Both the position numbers and the translations under genes were made by a program. DNA of 64,000 nt from contig NC_081414.1 of assembly GCF_030272615.1 (NCBI RefSeq), forward strand, positions 525,801,137 to 525,865,136, given 5' to 3'. Each line of letters starts with the position of its first letter. Within the stretch, counting starts at the first letter, position 1. This DNA is from Cryptomeria japonica. Its lineage: Eukaryota; Streptophyta; Pinopsida; Cupressales; Cupressaceae. Below, one piece after another: positions 48,780 to 60,469 of this stretch. Under the pieces are notes generated by a model, which was not told where the DNA came from, did no database searches, and saw only the letters and a list, made by a program, of their open reading frames with translations.

Positions 48780-50210
48780 GGAGTTTGTTGGTTTGAATGC
48801 TTGCTAGTGATTACTACGAGGGAATTGCCAATTTGTCAATCTCCTTCAAACTTGCACCAATCAAAATGGCACGGGCAGGATGCAACGTGGCACAAACCCA
48901 CACAACAAGATTTTGTACCGAGGGTCGGTGCAAAGGAGGTGAGGTCTATATACAAAGGCCAATTTGGAGGGAGATCGATCATCAAATAAGCTACAATGGA
49001 TCAAAACTCAAAAAACATAACGATAGGATTTTGTGCACTCTTCAAGAGACTATAAATGTTGGAAATAGTCTGATATATTCCAAGCACATTGAATCTACAT
49101 AGCCCCATCACATCACAAATGTAATGATTTCTGCCACTATATATTGTCTACTGTTGTAGATTCTGCTTCACATTTCCCAAAGGAAATGTTTGTACTAATG
49201 GAGGATTGGAGCATAGTTCCCCCTCCTCGAGAATTTCCTCTAAACAAGTTGAACTTTCTTGTAAACAATCTTAGAACTTAATCAAATTGAGAAAGAATGT
49301 GGGGCTTGTGATTATTTTTGGGAGATATTCCTATCAAAATTGACCAAGAGATTCTAGAACTGATTGTCTCTGACTTGACCCTTAAAGGATTCCCAAATGA
49401 TTTTGTGGATATGATTTTGATTTGCAGATTCTTTGGGAAGAAGCATGAGTGGAAGAATTGAATCAATAGATGTCAAACACTTGGCTGAATTGCATTCCCC
49501 TTCATTTGGCCAACCGTTTCTTCCAAGCTTTGTTCCAATTATAAAAAATGATGGGACTTATTCTTGATCAGAGTTCATGGTTTATGGCTACGTGATTTTT
49601 TTCAAGACCATGGGCACCACACCTTGTTCCTCAAATGGAGAAGGTTTCAACAATTCCCACAAGTTTGTTTATATGTGTTGCCTGTGGGAATGGAAGATAT
49701 AAAAATGTTAAGTAAAACTAATAGCTTGCTTGGAGAATTCATTTAAAGAAGATTCCTAAATTGATAGGGAGCAAAGTATTTTCAAATGCATGTGTAAAGT
49801 TAACACTCTAAAACCTTTGATTTACTCTTTCTGTGTAAGTTCCTCTATGGGCTCTTCTTCGAAACATTGACCATGGGAGCATACCATTAAGTTGCTTTAG
49901 ATGTAGAAAAATTGGTCACAAAATCAGGCCTTGCCCTTCAAGTCCTGTGCAGAATCAGTTATATCAAAACAGATATGGAAGCCAGAGAATAATGAACCCA
50001 GCAACGAATTTGTTTGAAGGAATCAGCTACAATTCTTTGAACAGGAACCTTCAATCCTCATTGTGATCTTCTCTTCCTAAAATGCTTGTTGTCCCTGTGG
50101 TCTATGAAGACCCCTCTATTCAAATTTCTGATCACAACATGAGCTTCCAATAGACTCCTCAAGAGGAGAATGTATGTCTAGAAAGTGCAAGGAAAATTAT
50201 TGTTGAGTGA
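48780..50210 (+). pseudogene. Third LINE: ORF1 (DUF4283 / zinc knuckle) remnant
   Basis: Decayed plant LINE ORF1. A DUF4283-like region is spread over about 49250-49750 (FLGDIPIKIDQEILELIV, LILCRFFGKKHEW-type wording, and HTLFLKWRRFQQFPQVCLYV). It is followed by an intact CCHC knuckle CFRCRKIGHKIRPC at about 49893-49934, the usual order in ORF1 of plant L1-type LINEs that bind their RNA. It stops being readable near 50200, where LTR-like sequence begins. Endonuclease and RT are missing, so the element was cut by the next repeat or truncated. Confidence 0.65.
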
Positions 50211-50221
50211 ACCTAGTGTTG

Positions 50222-52797
50222 TGACCTTTTCACACATCGCCCCATTGAAAACAGGGACCCCCCTCTTTCCTACTTTATGCATTGTTAGTTTAGGGTTTTG
50301 GCAGCATAGTGGGCAATTTTGAGTTCTCGTGCCTGAGTCTCGGATTTTTTATCATGCCTAATTGTCATTTAGGGTTTTTTTGAAGTTATAGGATCAAGCA
50401 CGTAAAGTTGAGATTTTAAATGATCCTAATTTTATCTAAGTGTAGACCTTTGAGCATTAACGTGTTTTTGAACATCTACATTGGTGATTTTTAAGTGCTA
50501 AGGTGTTTCAGGACCTTTTGGAGTTGTTTTCTCACTCCTAGGAAGTTATTCAAGTTGATTTTGCACTTTATCTCGATAGGTTTCCTTGTTTTTCACTCAA
50601 ATTTTTGGTGAAATTGCCTAAGTCCATATGAGTTTTATTGAATTTTGCAGTTTCCTACTGATTTTGAGTGGAAAAATCATCATTTTCCGAATGAAAATCC
50701 ATATTCTAAGGGTTAAAAGGTCAAAATTCCAAACTAGAGGTGTTTTTCCCCTCATATTCCTGACTACCCATGATTTTCCCCACTCAAAATCTAGACTGGA
50801 CATGGATTTCCCCTGGAATCCAAACATGTCCCATTTTTCCACCATTCAAAATCCATATTGGGTGCGATTTTCCACCAGATGACTAACAATTTGATTAAGT
50901 GTTGGAGATTTTCCTGACAGCTCACATTTTTCCACTGGGAGTGTGGATGAAGTTGCGGATGACTTTTATGATGATTCCTGACATGAAGCGATTTTCCACC
51001 AGGACCTTTTGTGACGAGATTTTGTGGATTTTTATGCAGATAATGATTCCAAACCCTAGGTGAATTTCCACTGGGAATGTTTTGAAGATTTTTGTGTCTG
51101 GGTTGCTATCCAGATTAGGGTCGATTTTCCCCCAAAGGAGTTTTTTATGCCAAGTGGAGAGATTTGACTTGGAATTCTCATTCCAAACCCAAATCGATTT
51201 TCCCCTGGACCCATTTTGTGCAAGTTGATGAATTTTTGATAGGGATTTTTTATCCCTACATGGTGCGATTTTCCCTTAAAGGGGATATTTTAATATTTTT
51301 TAATGATTTTTATTGGGATCTTTTGTCCCAACTAAAATCAATTTTCCCCTATTGGCCATTTTGATTCGAATTTTGAAATATTTTAAATAAATGGGCCCCA
51401 AATTTAATTATTTTTACAAAGTCTGACGATTATTTAAATAATAAAAGCAATTGATAAATGATTTGCAATGGGCATTTAATAATTTTCACCTTCTAGAAGC
51501 AAATCGACTTTTGCCAGGCAAGTATAAGTACAAGTGGTTTATCCCACATTGCATGTGTGGTGAAAATTAAAAGGCAAAAGCAAGTTTAAAAAAAGGAGGT
51601 CGGCATTATAATATTATTATTATTACCAAGTGTGTTGCTGATTTGGACGAATTTTCTCCAACTGACGAATTTGGTTGAGTGTCAAGTTGACACCATTAAG
51701 ACTTATAGTCGATTTCCTTGTGCAATTAACCATTTCCTAGCTGGGTGATTTGTTTTGGCTACCATTGAAGACCATTTGACATCATTTTTTTTTCAGACTT
51801 GGCGATTTTTTCCTTGGGTGGCGCCATTTTGGAGTTAGGCAATTTTGTTTTGGGAGGTTTTCACCTCCATTTTTGATGATTCCCTTCACCATTTGTGGTG
51901 CCATTGCTGGTACATTGCTATCAGACATTTTCAGACCTGAATTATTCCATTTTTCCAAACTTGTGTGACCTCCATTGTTGGTTGGAAAATCGATTTCAGA
52001 CATACATTTTGTTCCCATCCAAATTCCACCCAAGGCAATTTGTCCAAAGGGCTGATTGGAGTTGTTCTCAGTCAATTTTCAGAGCTTTTAAGAGTTGTTG
52101 CAGGTCTGAAACTTCATTGCAGGGGGGTTGTCCTCAAAAAACTTTCATTTCCAACCACCTACCTAACTTGGTGATTTCATTTGGGAAGCATTTTTGCTTC
52201 ATTCTGAGGCCATTTTCTAAGTTTATCTTCATTCCTAAGGGTGCTAATAAGTCTGAAAACTCCATTTTCAGATTTGTCTTCAGACTAAGTTTTCATTTCT
52301 ACCCCTACATACATACTCAAAATTTTCTCATGTTTGCCTTGGAAAATTGATTTTCATCAAGTTTGTGCACATTCAGGTAATTGCAGCATGTTTTTAGAGA
52401 TTAATTTGTGAAGTTGCAGGTTCTCTTCAGACTTGCTGGCAGCCATTGTTGACCTCGGAAGGTGTCTTTAGACATAGTTTTTTATGGGAACACAACCTTT
52501 CACACCTTTCCTTAGTCAATTCCAATTCGGTATACTCATTTGCACTCTATTTTGGTAAATTTCCTAAGTATAAGGAGGTGTCTTCAGACTTTGGTCTGAA
52601 AATTATTGATTTTAATGAATTACATGAGGGTTTTATACCCTAACCTTGTCACATTTTGCATTCTATTGTTGAAATCTATTGAGAATGTGGATTATTTTCT
52701 TGATTTCCATACACAAATTTGTCTAAATCATTAGGAAATCGGAATTTTTGTCAAGAATATTTTCCAAGGTTCTAACTTCTAGCTCCGTACAGGTACA
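50222..52797 (+). repeat. LTR-like leader with degenerate CGATTTTCCCC array
   Basis: Starts near TTGTGACCTTTTCACACATCGCCCC...GGGACCCCC (50218-50270), a head resembling 56848-56900. Between about 50660 and 51360 the phrase CGATTTTCC(A/C)C(C/T) recurs (for example 50870, 50990, 51122, 51194, 51271, 51343) at intervals of roughly 70 to 130 bases, alternating with TGATTCCAAACCC-like text. There is no protein similarity. The following ORF begins at 52798. It may be U3/leader sequence of an LTR element. Confidence 0.5.
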
Positions 52798-55700
52798 ATG
52801 TCGAAGTCTGGATTCAAGGAAAGGAGAGAACAACAGAGGATAGTTGAAACGAGATTCTCTCCAGAATCCAAGATGTCATCCAGATGGAAGGAGATTACAA
52901 ACACAAACATGCATTTCCTGAACATGGGCCAAATGCGGCAACATATGTTCGAAATTGGAAGTCAGATTCCTTCCCCAGCTTATGTGAACATTACGAAAAG
53001 TGGCATTTATCAGGCCGCTGGATTCCCGCAATCCATTCAGTGCAGCGAGCTTAGCCTGGAGTGTCAGAATGATCAAGACTCCTAAGGGTGTCATCATTGT
53101 CTACCTTATTGAAGATGCGATTGTTGAGGTGTTTGGAATTCCACATGGAGCAGACATGAAAGATATAACTAAGGATGAATATGAAGAAAGATATAACTAA
53201 GGATGAATATGAAGACAGATATAAGAAGAAGATGGATGCATGCAAGACCGTAGTAAACAAGGAGTGGATGATTGATCATTCCAAGGCTCCCAAGACACTC
53301 ATATGCACAGACTTCAAAGATGAAAAAATTGATTTAGTATTCCTGCTCAATCAAGTGATGGGGATGTCGTGGGGTGCAATATACGATGGATGGATGTTCT
53401 ATTTCATCCAGGATTGTCTGAAAGGAATGTTGATAAAATTGGTCTAGAATCATAAGTGACAATCTGCATTTTCAGCTGAGGAATGTGGAGCAATCCAAGT
53501 CATTCGCTATGACTTCCTATTTGGTGTACCTACTTGCACGATTTGTTACATACAAAGACTTGATATGCAGAGGTGAACTTGGGAATGGACAAGGACAATT
53601 CAGAAGTTGTGAGTGTTATCCACAGCTGAACATGTATCGAATTGAAGACTATAAAAGAGTGAATGATGTATTCACTATGTACATAACGCAAATGTTGCAA
53701 GACGGAATCCACAGAAGGTTGTCCAAGAAGGCAACAGAGCTGATAGAGAAATATGGATCGTAGTATATACAATTTCCCACTTTCACATACCTAAGGATTC
53801 ATGGATTTCAATCTGAACCTTACAGGCTTCCTAGGTATCTTTCTGACAGAATGATCTTGTCGAAAGTGGTGAGACGGCTTCTGGAATATGATTCCATCTA
53901 GAAAGAAAAGCACAGAACAGGCATGTCATTTCCTATTTCAGTGGGGAAGACATTGGAGGTATGCCAATCCGTCATAACAGCTAGCACAGCAGTTGAAGAG
54001 CTTGCATTCTATCAATTTGCAACATATAAGAAAAGAGAAAGATTTGTTCCAGATAAGAAAGTTGGAAGGATCAGGGGAGAAAAGTTCATCCACAAGGTAG
54101 ACATAGAAGATTATTGGGCCAACCTGATGGACGAGCAAGCAGTAAAGAGAAGAATGTGGTCCAGAATGTCAATGGATTTCATGAGGAAGTGTGGACTTTT
54201 CCTCATTATGGATCCAAGTATTAGATGGTAAGGATCATACGCATCCACAATATGAGAGTGAAATGAAAAAGACGATTTTATTGCCTCATTGCTCAAAACT
54301 AGAAGAAATAGATTTGAATGTGTTGATGAGAGAGCTCTTGAGTTTCTCTCGAGCATGGGTCGATATTCAAATGAACAGATTAGTTGATATGTGTTGCCTT
54401 TACTTATGAAAAGATGAAACATGAAGAATCCATTTCCGAGGACGATAAGAGGACTATGAGTGATATCAGGATTCATGCAGATGAGGAGAGTCAAGCTCCC
54501 AAAAGAAGAACACACCAGGAGAAGTCAAGGCTAGAGAGAAGAAGATTGAGAAGGTCAAGAAGAAGAAGCAAACGACTATCATTCCTTCGCCTATCATTCC
54601 TTCACTACCCCTCAATGTCTCATCAATCAAGGAAATTGAAGTGCCAGAACAAAACAAGGAGTTTGAGCAATGTTCAAACACAGTGATACTACTAGAGAAT
54701 ATTCACGATTTACATGCCACAGCGACATTTGCTCCACCTAATGAGGATGATCAGTCAGGATCCCCTATTGTCCGTTTGGAGGTTAGTTTGGAAAAGAATG
54801 TATATGATTTGACCAGGGATAATCCGATGATGATGATGATGATGTTATTTCGGCATTGAGAGGGCTTGATCGAGAGATGTGTCTCGATGATTGTATGGAG
54901 ATGACCACTATTCTTGATTGGCTAATGAAAAGTATGGAGAAAAGTAAGAAGATGGTTCAGGCACAACCTATTGATGACTACTTAGCTAGGAGCAATAAGG
55001 AGAAAGAACCTACGAGAGTTGAGATTTTGTCACACATAGCTAGAGATGAGACAGGAATGTGGATTGTGCAAGTGGTTGTTCTTATTAGAGGTGTGACAAC
55101 GAACATTGCTACTCCCATGGATTTCCAGATTACTTCAGTTGCCCTTGGCCATACTACAAAAGAGCAGGAATTTCAAAAGGTTGGCGATACCCTTAAGGTA
55201 ATCAGTGCGAGATTGGATGGAGAAATAGAGAAAAGAGAGAAGTACGAAAAAGAGAATATCAAACTTAGAGAGTATATTGCAAGGATAAGGCGTGAGAATC
55301 CCACCCTTATTTCCCCTATTGCAATTGATCGTGGACTACATTCACATTATGAGGCAGCGAGAGATACACTCTCGAAGGTGGAAAAATGGATTGGAAATAC
55401 AAAGAGACAGGCAAATGATTTCCTTACTCAGTTTGTCAGGGCTTTTGATAGAACAACAGGGCTTATATTCAGAATACAGTATTTGGAGGGAGTTTGGGAA
55501 GAATTTCGACCTATTCAGGAGAAGACTATTCCATGCCTCAGAGCTTTCAAGAAGATTCCTAAGTCCACATTGATCAGGGAGAATGTTGTCCACAATGGAG
55601 ATAGATACGATTTCCATGGCTGGTATTGTTCATTAGCGATAAAGAAATCAACTTATGAGAGCGCACAAATGAGTTGTGCAGATATGGAAGGATCTATTCA

Positions 55701-56010
55701 TGATATTCAGTCGAAGATCCTTGCCTCAATTTTAGGAATTACTAGGAGTTGATGTCAGTGAAGCCAGTGGTTTACACTTAGCTGAATTGAGAGACAAAAT
55801 GAAATTCATGTATTTCAATCAATTGAAGAAGAGTCAGATAGATGACTTGGTCTCTGTGTTGATCCATGTTCATAATTTGCCAAAATTGGGAGAACACTTT
55901 GGATGCTTGCTCGGATGCATTGGATGTGATTGATTTATAGCAGGATACCTTACCCGGCATTTTCATGGAGGAGTTAGATTTTGTATTGGCTAGATTCTTG
56001 AAGTATGCTA
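52798..56010 (+). pseudogene. Large unrecognised repeat-encoded protein (~1,000 residues), broken
   Basis: A long coding region starts MSKSGFKERREQQR at 52798. Readable blocks follow in order: NTNMHFLNMGQMRQHMFEIG; PKGVIIVYLIEDAIVEVFGIP; VFLLNQVMGMSWGAIYDGWM; ISDNLHFQLRNVEQSKSFAM; YPQLNMYRIEDYKRVNDVFT; IQFPTFTYLRIHGFQ. Then comes a K/R-rich nuclear-signal-like region (about 54520-54580), a DDDDDD run from a GAT microsatellite, and a helical C-terminal part with likely coiled coil (KRSARLDGEIEKREKYEKEN-like, about 55210-55260). It ends in FVLARFLKYARG at about 56010. Lesions are frameshifts near 53050, 53186, 53440, 54220, 54850 and 55745 and stops at 53761, 53898 and 55936. No RT, integrase or protease motif is seen. 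I do not recognise the family; a gag-like or element-specific protein is a guess. Confidence 0.6.
53158..53213 (+). repeat. 28-bp tandem microduplication causing a frameshift
   Basis: The segment 53158-53185 is repeated exactly at 53186-53213. Removing one copy joins the frame that ends at 53200 to the frame open from 53175 to 53447, so the duplication itself caused the +1 shift. Confidence 0.95.
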
Positions 56011-56011
56011 G

Positions 56012-56013
<2 letters not shown>

Positions 56014-56083
<70 letters not shown>
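56014..56083. repeat. (GA)35 microsatellite
   Basis: About 70 uninterrupted bases of GA repeats, at the very end of the large unrecognised reading frame. Confidence 0.97.
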
Positions 56084-56087
<4 letters not shown>

Positions 56088-56156
56088 GAGAAGAATCTTC
56101 TAGAAGATTCCCTATTTGATGACTAGGCATCTTTCTACTGGGCCATATGTTGGTGG

Positions 56157-56840
56157 CACCATTTTTATGTAAACCCTAATTAGGGCAACTCTAAGGTTTT
56201 GTTGGCATGATCTTGGCCATTGATTTTGTTTGAATCTTGGCCATCCATTTTGTATGAGACTCTATATATACCTCATTGCCTCTCATTTGTAAGAGAGATT
56301 TTGTAGAATTGTTGATATATGTTGTTGTTGGTATATGTCGATGGTGATTTTGTCTTTCAAGTGTTGTTTTGCATTCAAGGTTCTCAATTCCTCCAAGTTA
56401 GATTAGAATTTGCTTTCTATGGTTGTTAGATTGAATGAAAGAATTGTAGAGTATATTTGTGTGGAATCCATAAATCCATACCACTAACCTCTTGTTGGTT
56501 GTAAGTGCGTCGTGCATGGTCAACTGGAAATTTATGCAAGCTTAACTTCGATTATTATATGTCCATTGTTATGCATCAACTTGGATGGTCTCAACGTTTG
56601 ATGGTACTAATTTGAAAATCTATAAAATACACCCTAGATGATTGCACTAAGCTCGTGTCAAAATCTATTCGACTTGATGGTGAAACCTTACCTGGTTTGA
56701 TTCTACTAAATTTGTTCATCATTTCCTACATTCCTAGGCTCATAATAGATTTCCTGAACCCTATTCCCTTTTGCCATTTTTAAAAAAGTCTTGTTAGAAT
56801 TAAGTCCAGAACTACATTGCCAAATCCTAAGTTATCAACA
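56157..56840 (+). repeat. Shared tail, copy 1 (promoter-like, LTR end?)
   Basis: Homologous over most of its length to 59683-60420. Both start near AAACCCTAATTAGGG, pass a TATA box and CTCATTTGTAA, and share ATTTGTGTGGAAT, CCATACCACTA, CTTGTTGG/CTTGCCGA, GCATGGTCAACTGGAA and a TTGATGGTGA block. Identity falls off after about 56800. This looks like U3-end/R/U5 of a retroelement. No PBS is obvious after it. Confidence 0.7.
56261..56270 (+). promoter_or_regulatory. TATA box in shared tail, copy 1
   Basis: GACTCTATATATACC at about 56258-56272 lies about 90 bases after CCCTAATTAGGG and just before CTCATTTGTAAGAG. The matching place in the other copy also has a TATA box. Confidence 0.45.
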
Positions 56841-56847
56841 CACCCAT

Positions 56848-57180
56848 TTGTTGTGAGGTATTCATACATTGCCTCATTGCAAATGGGGACCCCGGCTAAT
56901 TTTCGATTTCTAAGATTAGTCCTTTTTGCTTTCTTGATTGTGTTAGAGTCTTTGCTATTAGTCTTTGCATTGAAGGGATAGAGTTTCTCAAGTAGCTAGA
57001 GGGTCATCATGTCAGGTTGGTCTCCTAAGTAGAGTGAAGTAAGCCATCAAGCATGTTGCAAGAATGATTTATGGGTGAAAGACTTGAAGATTGGAAAACT
57101 TGAACTCAAAACCAAGTGAAAGAAGATTTCCAAATTCATGTCCTTAGAGAAGTCTTAGAGCGAGTTTGGTCCAAAACATG
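56848..57180 (+). repeat. LTR-like head of second segment
   Basis: TTGTGAGGTATTCATACATTGCC followed by GGGGACCCCGGC (split for length) resembles the head at 50218-50270 (TTGTGACC...ACATCGCCCC...GGGACCCCC). It is followed by non-coding text leading into the palindromic array. A related but weaker form (TTGTGATACCTACAATCAC) occurs at about 60433. Confidence 0.45.
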
Positions 57181-58175
57181 TCTGTACCTTCCGAAGGACA
57201 CAAAGCGAACTTAGACTTATTGATGTACCTTCCTAAGGGTCCAGAGCGAAATTTTGCTAAGTTGGGAGTTTGTTCAAGCATGTACCTTGTTGAGATTTGA
57301 GATCAAAACTAGTAAGTCTTGTCCTTCCGAAGGACAGAGCGAAAAAAATTTATCAAGTCTTGTCCTTAAAGAGGTCCAAGAGCGTTTTTCAAGTCTTGTC
57401 CTTGGAGAGGTTCTGGAGTGAACCTTGACCTTGTCCATCCAAAGGACATAGAGCAAACTCTTCCATCTTGACCTTGTCCTTGCTAAGGTCCTAGAGCGAA
57501 TTTCTTATCTTGACCCTGTCCTTGCTAAGGTCATGGAACGAACTTCCTTATCTTGACCATGTCCTTGCTAAGGTCATGGAGCGAACTTTCTATCGTGACC
57601 TTGTCCTTCCAAAGGACATAGAGCGAAATTTTATTTTAGGTCATGTCCTTGCCAAGGTCAGAGAGCGAATTTCATCATGTCCCTACCAAGGTCATAGAAC
57701 GAATTATTTTCAATTGATGTACCTCCCCAAGATCTTGGAGTGAATTTCAACACAAGGTCACGTACCTTAGAAAGGACAGAGAGCGAATCTTTATTTTAGG
57801 TCCTGTCCTTCCAAAGGACATAGAGCGAATTTCATTTTTGAGTCATGTCCTTCCAAGGGACATTGAGCAAATTTTCTACCTTCACCTTGTCCTTGGAGAG
57901 GACATGGAGTGAATTTTATACCTTGACCTTATCCTTGGAGAGGACATATGGTGATTTTTATTTTGAGTCTTGTCCTTGCAAAGGACAGAGAGCGAATTTT
58001 CATTTTAAGGACATAGAGCGAAATCTTCATCAAGACCTTGTCCTTCCAAGGGACATTGAGCAAATTCCATTTCAAGTTCTATCCTTCCAAGGGACAGAGA
58101 GCAAATTTTGTTTTGTCCTTCCAAGGGTCCTAGAGTGAATCATGTGTGTACCTTGCCAAGGACCCAAAACGAAAT
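57181..58175 (+). repeat. Tandem array of ~24 degenerate palindromic units
   Basis: About two dozen units, each built as (CTT)GTCCTT-N3-AAGGAC-(AT)AGAGCGAA, with variants such as GTCCTTGCTAAGGTC and GTCCTTGGAGAGGAC, spaced roughly 30-50 bases apart. In most units GTCCTT pairs with AAGGAC as a short hairpin. Examples start at 57317, 57473, 57505, 57560, 57600, 57804 and 57966. There are no coding constraints: stops and frame lengths vary between units. Confidence 0.9.
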
Positions 58176-58717
58176 TCCCGAAGGCAAGCATTTTGGTGCC
58201 AAAACTTATTCAAATTCGAATAGCTAAGAAGAAGAGGTTTGATATGTTAAGTCAGCCAACATCAAGGAAGACAATTTGTTGTTTCATTTTTGCTAGATTA
58301 AGTCGGCCTTAACTCCAAAAGACACACCTTTACCCTAAATCGCATATATAAGAGGAGTCGAAAGGATCATTTTAACATCGATTCAAAACACTCCTCTCTA
58401 AAGCGAATTTTGTCAACGGGTCAGCAAACAACTCCAATCATACAGTGAACTTCATCAAGCATTAGCAATCTTCAATCATCACATAAGCGAATTTCATTAG
58501 AATATAAGCAAATTGCTTCAACACAAGGGTGAAATCAGACTTTGAAGGTGCAGATCTGATGATCAAGGAAGACAGATTTCATCATTAGACAACCCAGATT
58601 TGCCCTAGGACATTAAGTTTACCTTCCACACAGTGAATTCAATTATCAAAAGGAGCGATCTCCCCTATAGAAACACATATCAGACCTGCAACGTATAGAA
58701 TAAGAGATCAAGTCAAA

Positions 58718-59408
58718 ATGGGAGTGTGTAAAGGTTATATATCATGTGAGATTGATGCCCATTTGTTTGTTTTGCAGGAGGCAAGGAAAGAAATCAATGA
58801 GGCCAAGTTGAAGGATGATCGGAACAAGGATCTCAAGGAGAGAATTTCAACACCAAGGTCAAGATACAAGGAAGACCTCTTCAAGAAGCTTCATCAACAT
58901 CAAGAACACCTCAAATGCATGAAGAAGACTCAAGATCATAAGATGTCATAAGGAAAGATATACAAGCAAGGATAGAAGGAATGACTTGACCATGACACGT
59001 ACTTCCTATCACCACTATGCAAGATCAAGAGGAGACTTCATTAGCAAACACAAGAACATCAAGGAAGAGAAGATCTCAAAGTGTTTGAAGGCTCTCACCA
59101 CATCATGGAAGCATGAGGATATCACAGAAAGATTGTTCAACTACCTCGAAGTCGTGGTACATAAAGGAAAGATAACCTACATGATGGAGGAATGTTTTAC
59201 AAACTTGAATTCCCTTCGGGAATACAAGAATCAAAGTCAATACATTGAAGAGCTACATTCAATCAAGTGCACCATTCATCAAGTATGTCGAAAAACGAAG
59301 GAGGATCAACCAAAGTCACCACAAGACCTACATCGAGCACGATTGAAGAAGCAGATAGTTTCAGAAGAGTTAATCAAAGTTTGCTTCTCATCATCATCAT
59401 CACATTGA
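58718..59408 (+). CDS. Two small unrecognised ORFs after the palindromic array
   Basis: Open frames of 77 codons (58718-58951, MGVCKGYISCEIDAHLF, K/E-rich helical) and 140 codons (58986-59408, MTMTRTSYHHYARSRGD, with a Ser run and His at the end) follow each other in the plus direction, 34 bases apart. They are charged and alpha-helical in composition, with no motif I recognise. They take the same place, just before the shared tail, as the large protein of the preceding segment. They may be remnants of an element gene rather than independent genes. Confidence 0.3.
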
Positions 59409-59682
59409 GCAACTGAATAATATTGAGTATCTAGAGATATCTCTCAACATCCCTTCATGGTGATGAATCAAATCAAGTTTACAAGTGTGAGTTGAAGTGG
59501 CATCCTAGTCATCATCTCAGTCACTACCTCCACCAATAAGAAAGGTTCCACTTCAACACGTCCAAGTTCAATGAATCAAGCTCATATATGAAGGCGCAAA
59601 CTCCAATGTACCTACCTTTTATATTTATTGGTCCAAGCTCATTGAATGTAATTTTCTCATTGGCTAAGGAGAGTTGGTTGTA

Positions 59683-60420
59683 GCAAACCCTAATTAGGGT
59701 TTCATTGTAAAATCTTAGCCATTGATGGAGATTCAATCATGACCATGAGCTCTCTATATAAAAGCTCAGACTCTTCATTTGTAAAGGTTAATAGTTGGCT
59801 AGTAGGGAATAGAGTAATGAATACAGATAATAGAATAGCAATTAGAATAGAAGTTAGATTAGAAGAAGGCAAAGATTGTTGCTAAACCTTGTTGTAAAAA
59901 ACAATTGATTTCATTTAAGTTATGGTGAATTTGATTTGTTGTTTCAACAACCTGCATGGTCTTTACTTCTCAATTTCTTTTCATGTTGATTAGATTGAAT
60001 GGAATAAATTGTTGAATGAATTTGTGTGGAATTCTTTTTGCCCATACCACTAGCCTCTTGCCGATTGCAAGTGTGCCTCGCATGGTCAACTGGAATGATA
60101 TGAGTTTAACTTCAAATTGTTATGCATTCACTGTTTATGCATTAACTTGAATGGTGATCAATGTTTGATGGTAATGATTTGAACATCTTTGAAATGTTCT
60201 TAGAAGATTGCAATGAGCTTGTATCAAATTGTTCGATTTGATGGTGAGACCTCGCTCGGTAAGATTTTACCTAATCATTCATCCATCTTCTTGCATTCCA
60301 GGTCTTAAAATAGAATTTTTCAACCCTTCATCTTTTGCTCTCTTTTTTTAAACTCGAATTAGTCTAGGACAAAAGCATCAGATGATCTAAGTTACAGCAA
60401 ATCAAGCATTCAAGCATTCA
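59683..60420 (+). repeat. Shared tail, copy 2
   Basis: Partner of 56157-56840. CAAACCCTAATTAGGGTT at 59684, TATA at 59754, then GTGTGGAATTC, CCATACCACTAGCCTCTTGCC, CGCATGGTCAACTGGAA and GATGGTGAGACC in the same order. Its divergence from copy 1 is considerable, so these are older or different family members. Confidence 0.7.
59753..59763 (+). promoter_or_regulatory. TATA box in shared tail, copy 2
   Basis: CTCTCTATATAAAAGCTC is a strong TATA match about 70 bases after CCCTAATTAGGG, followed by CTTCATTTGTAAAGG where transcription could start. Confidence 0.5.
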
Positions 60421-60469
60421 AACATAAGTCCCCTTGTGATACCTACAATCACATCAACCAATTGTGTTT

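Noticed and set aside
51895-52350. Plus-strand 151-codon ORF in the LTR-like leader
   Set aside because: Composition (F, S, H, C rich) and position in repeat leader suggest chance openness; no motif and no conserved start.
57181-58175. CRISPR-like array
   Set aside because: Units are degenerate, spacing is irregular without unique equal-length spacers, and the setting is a plant genome. It is a minisatellite-type array.
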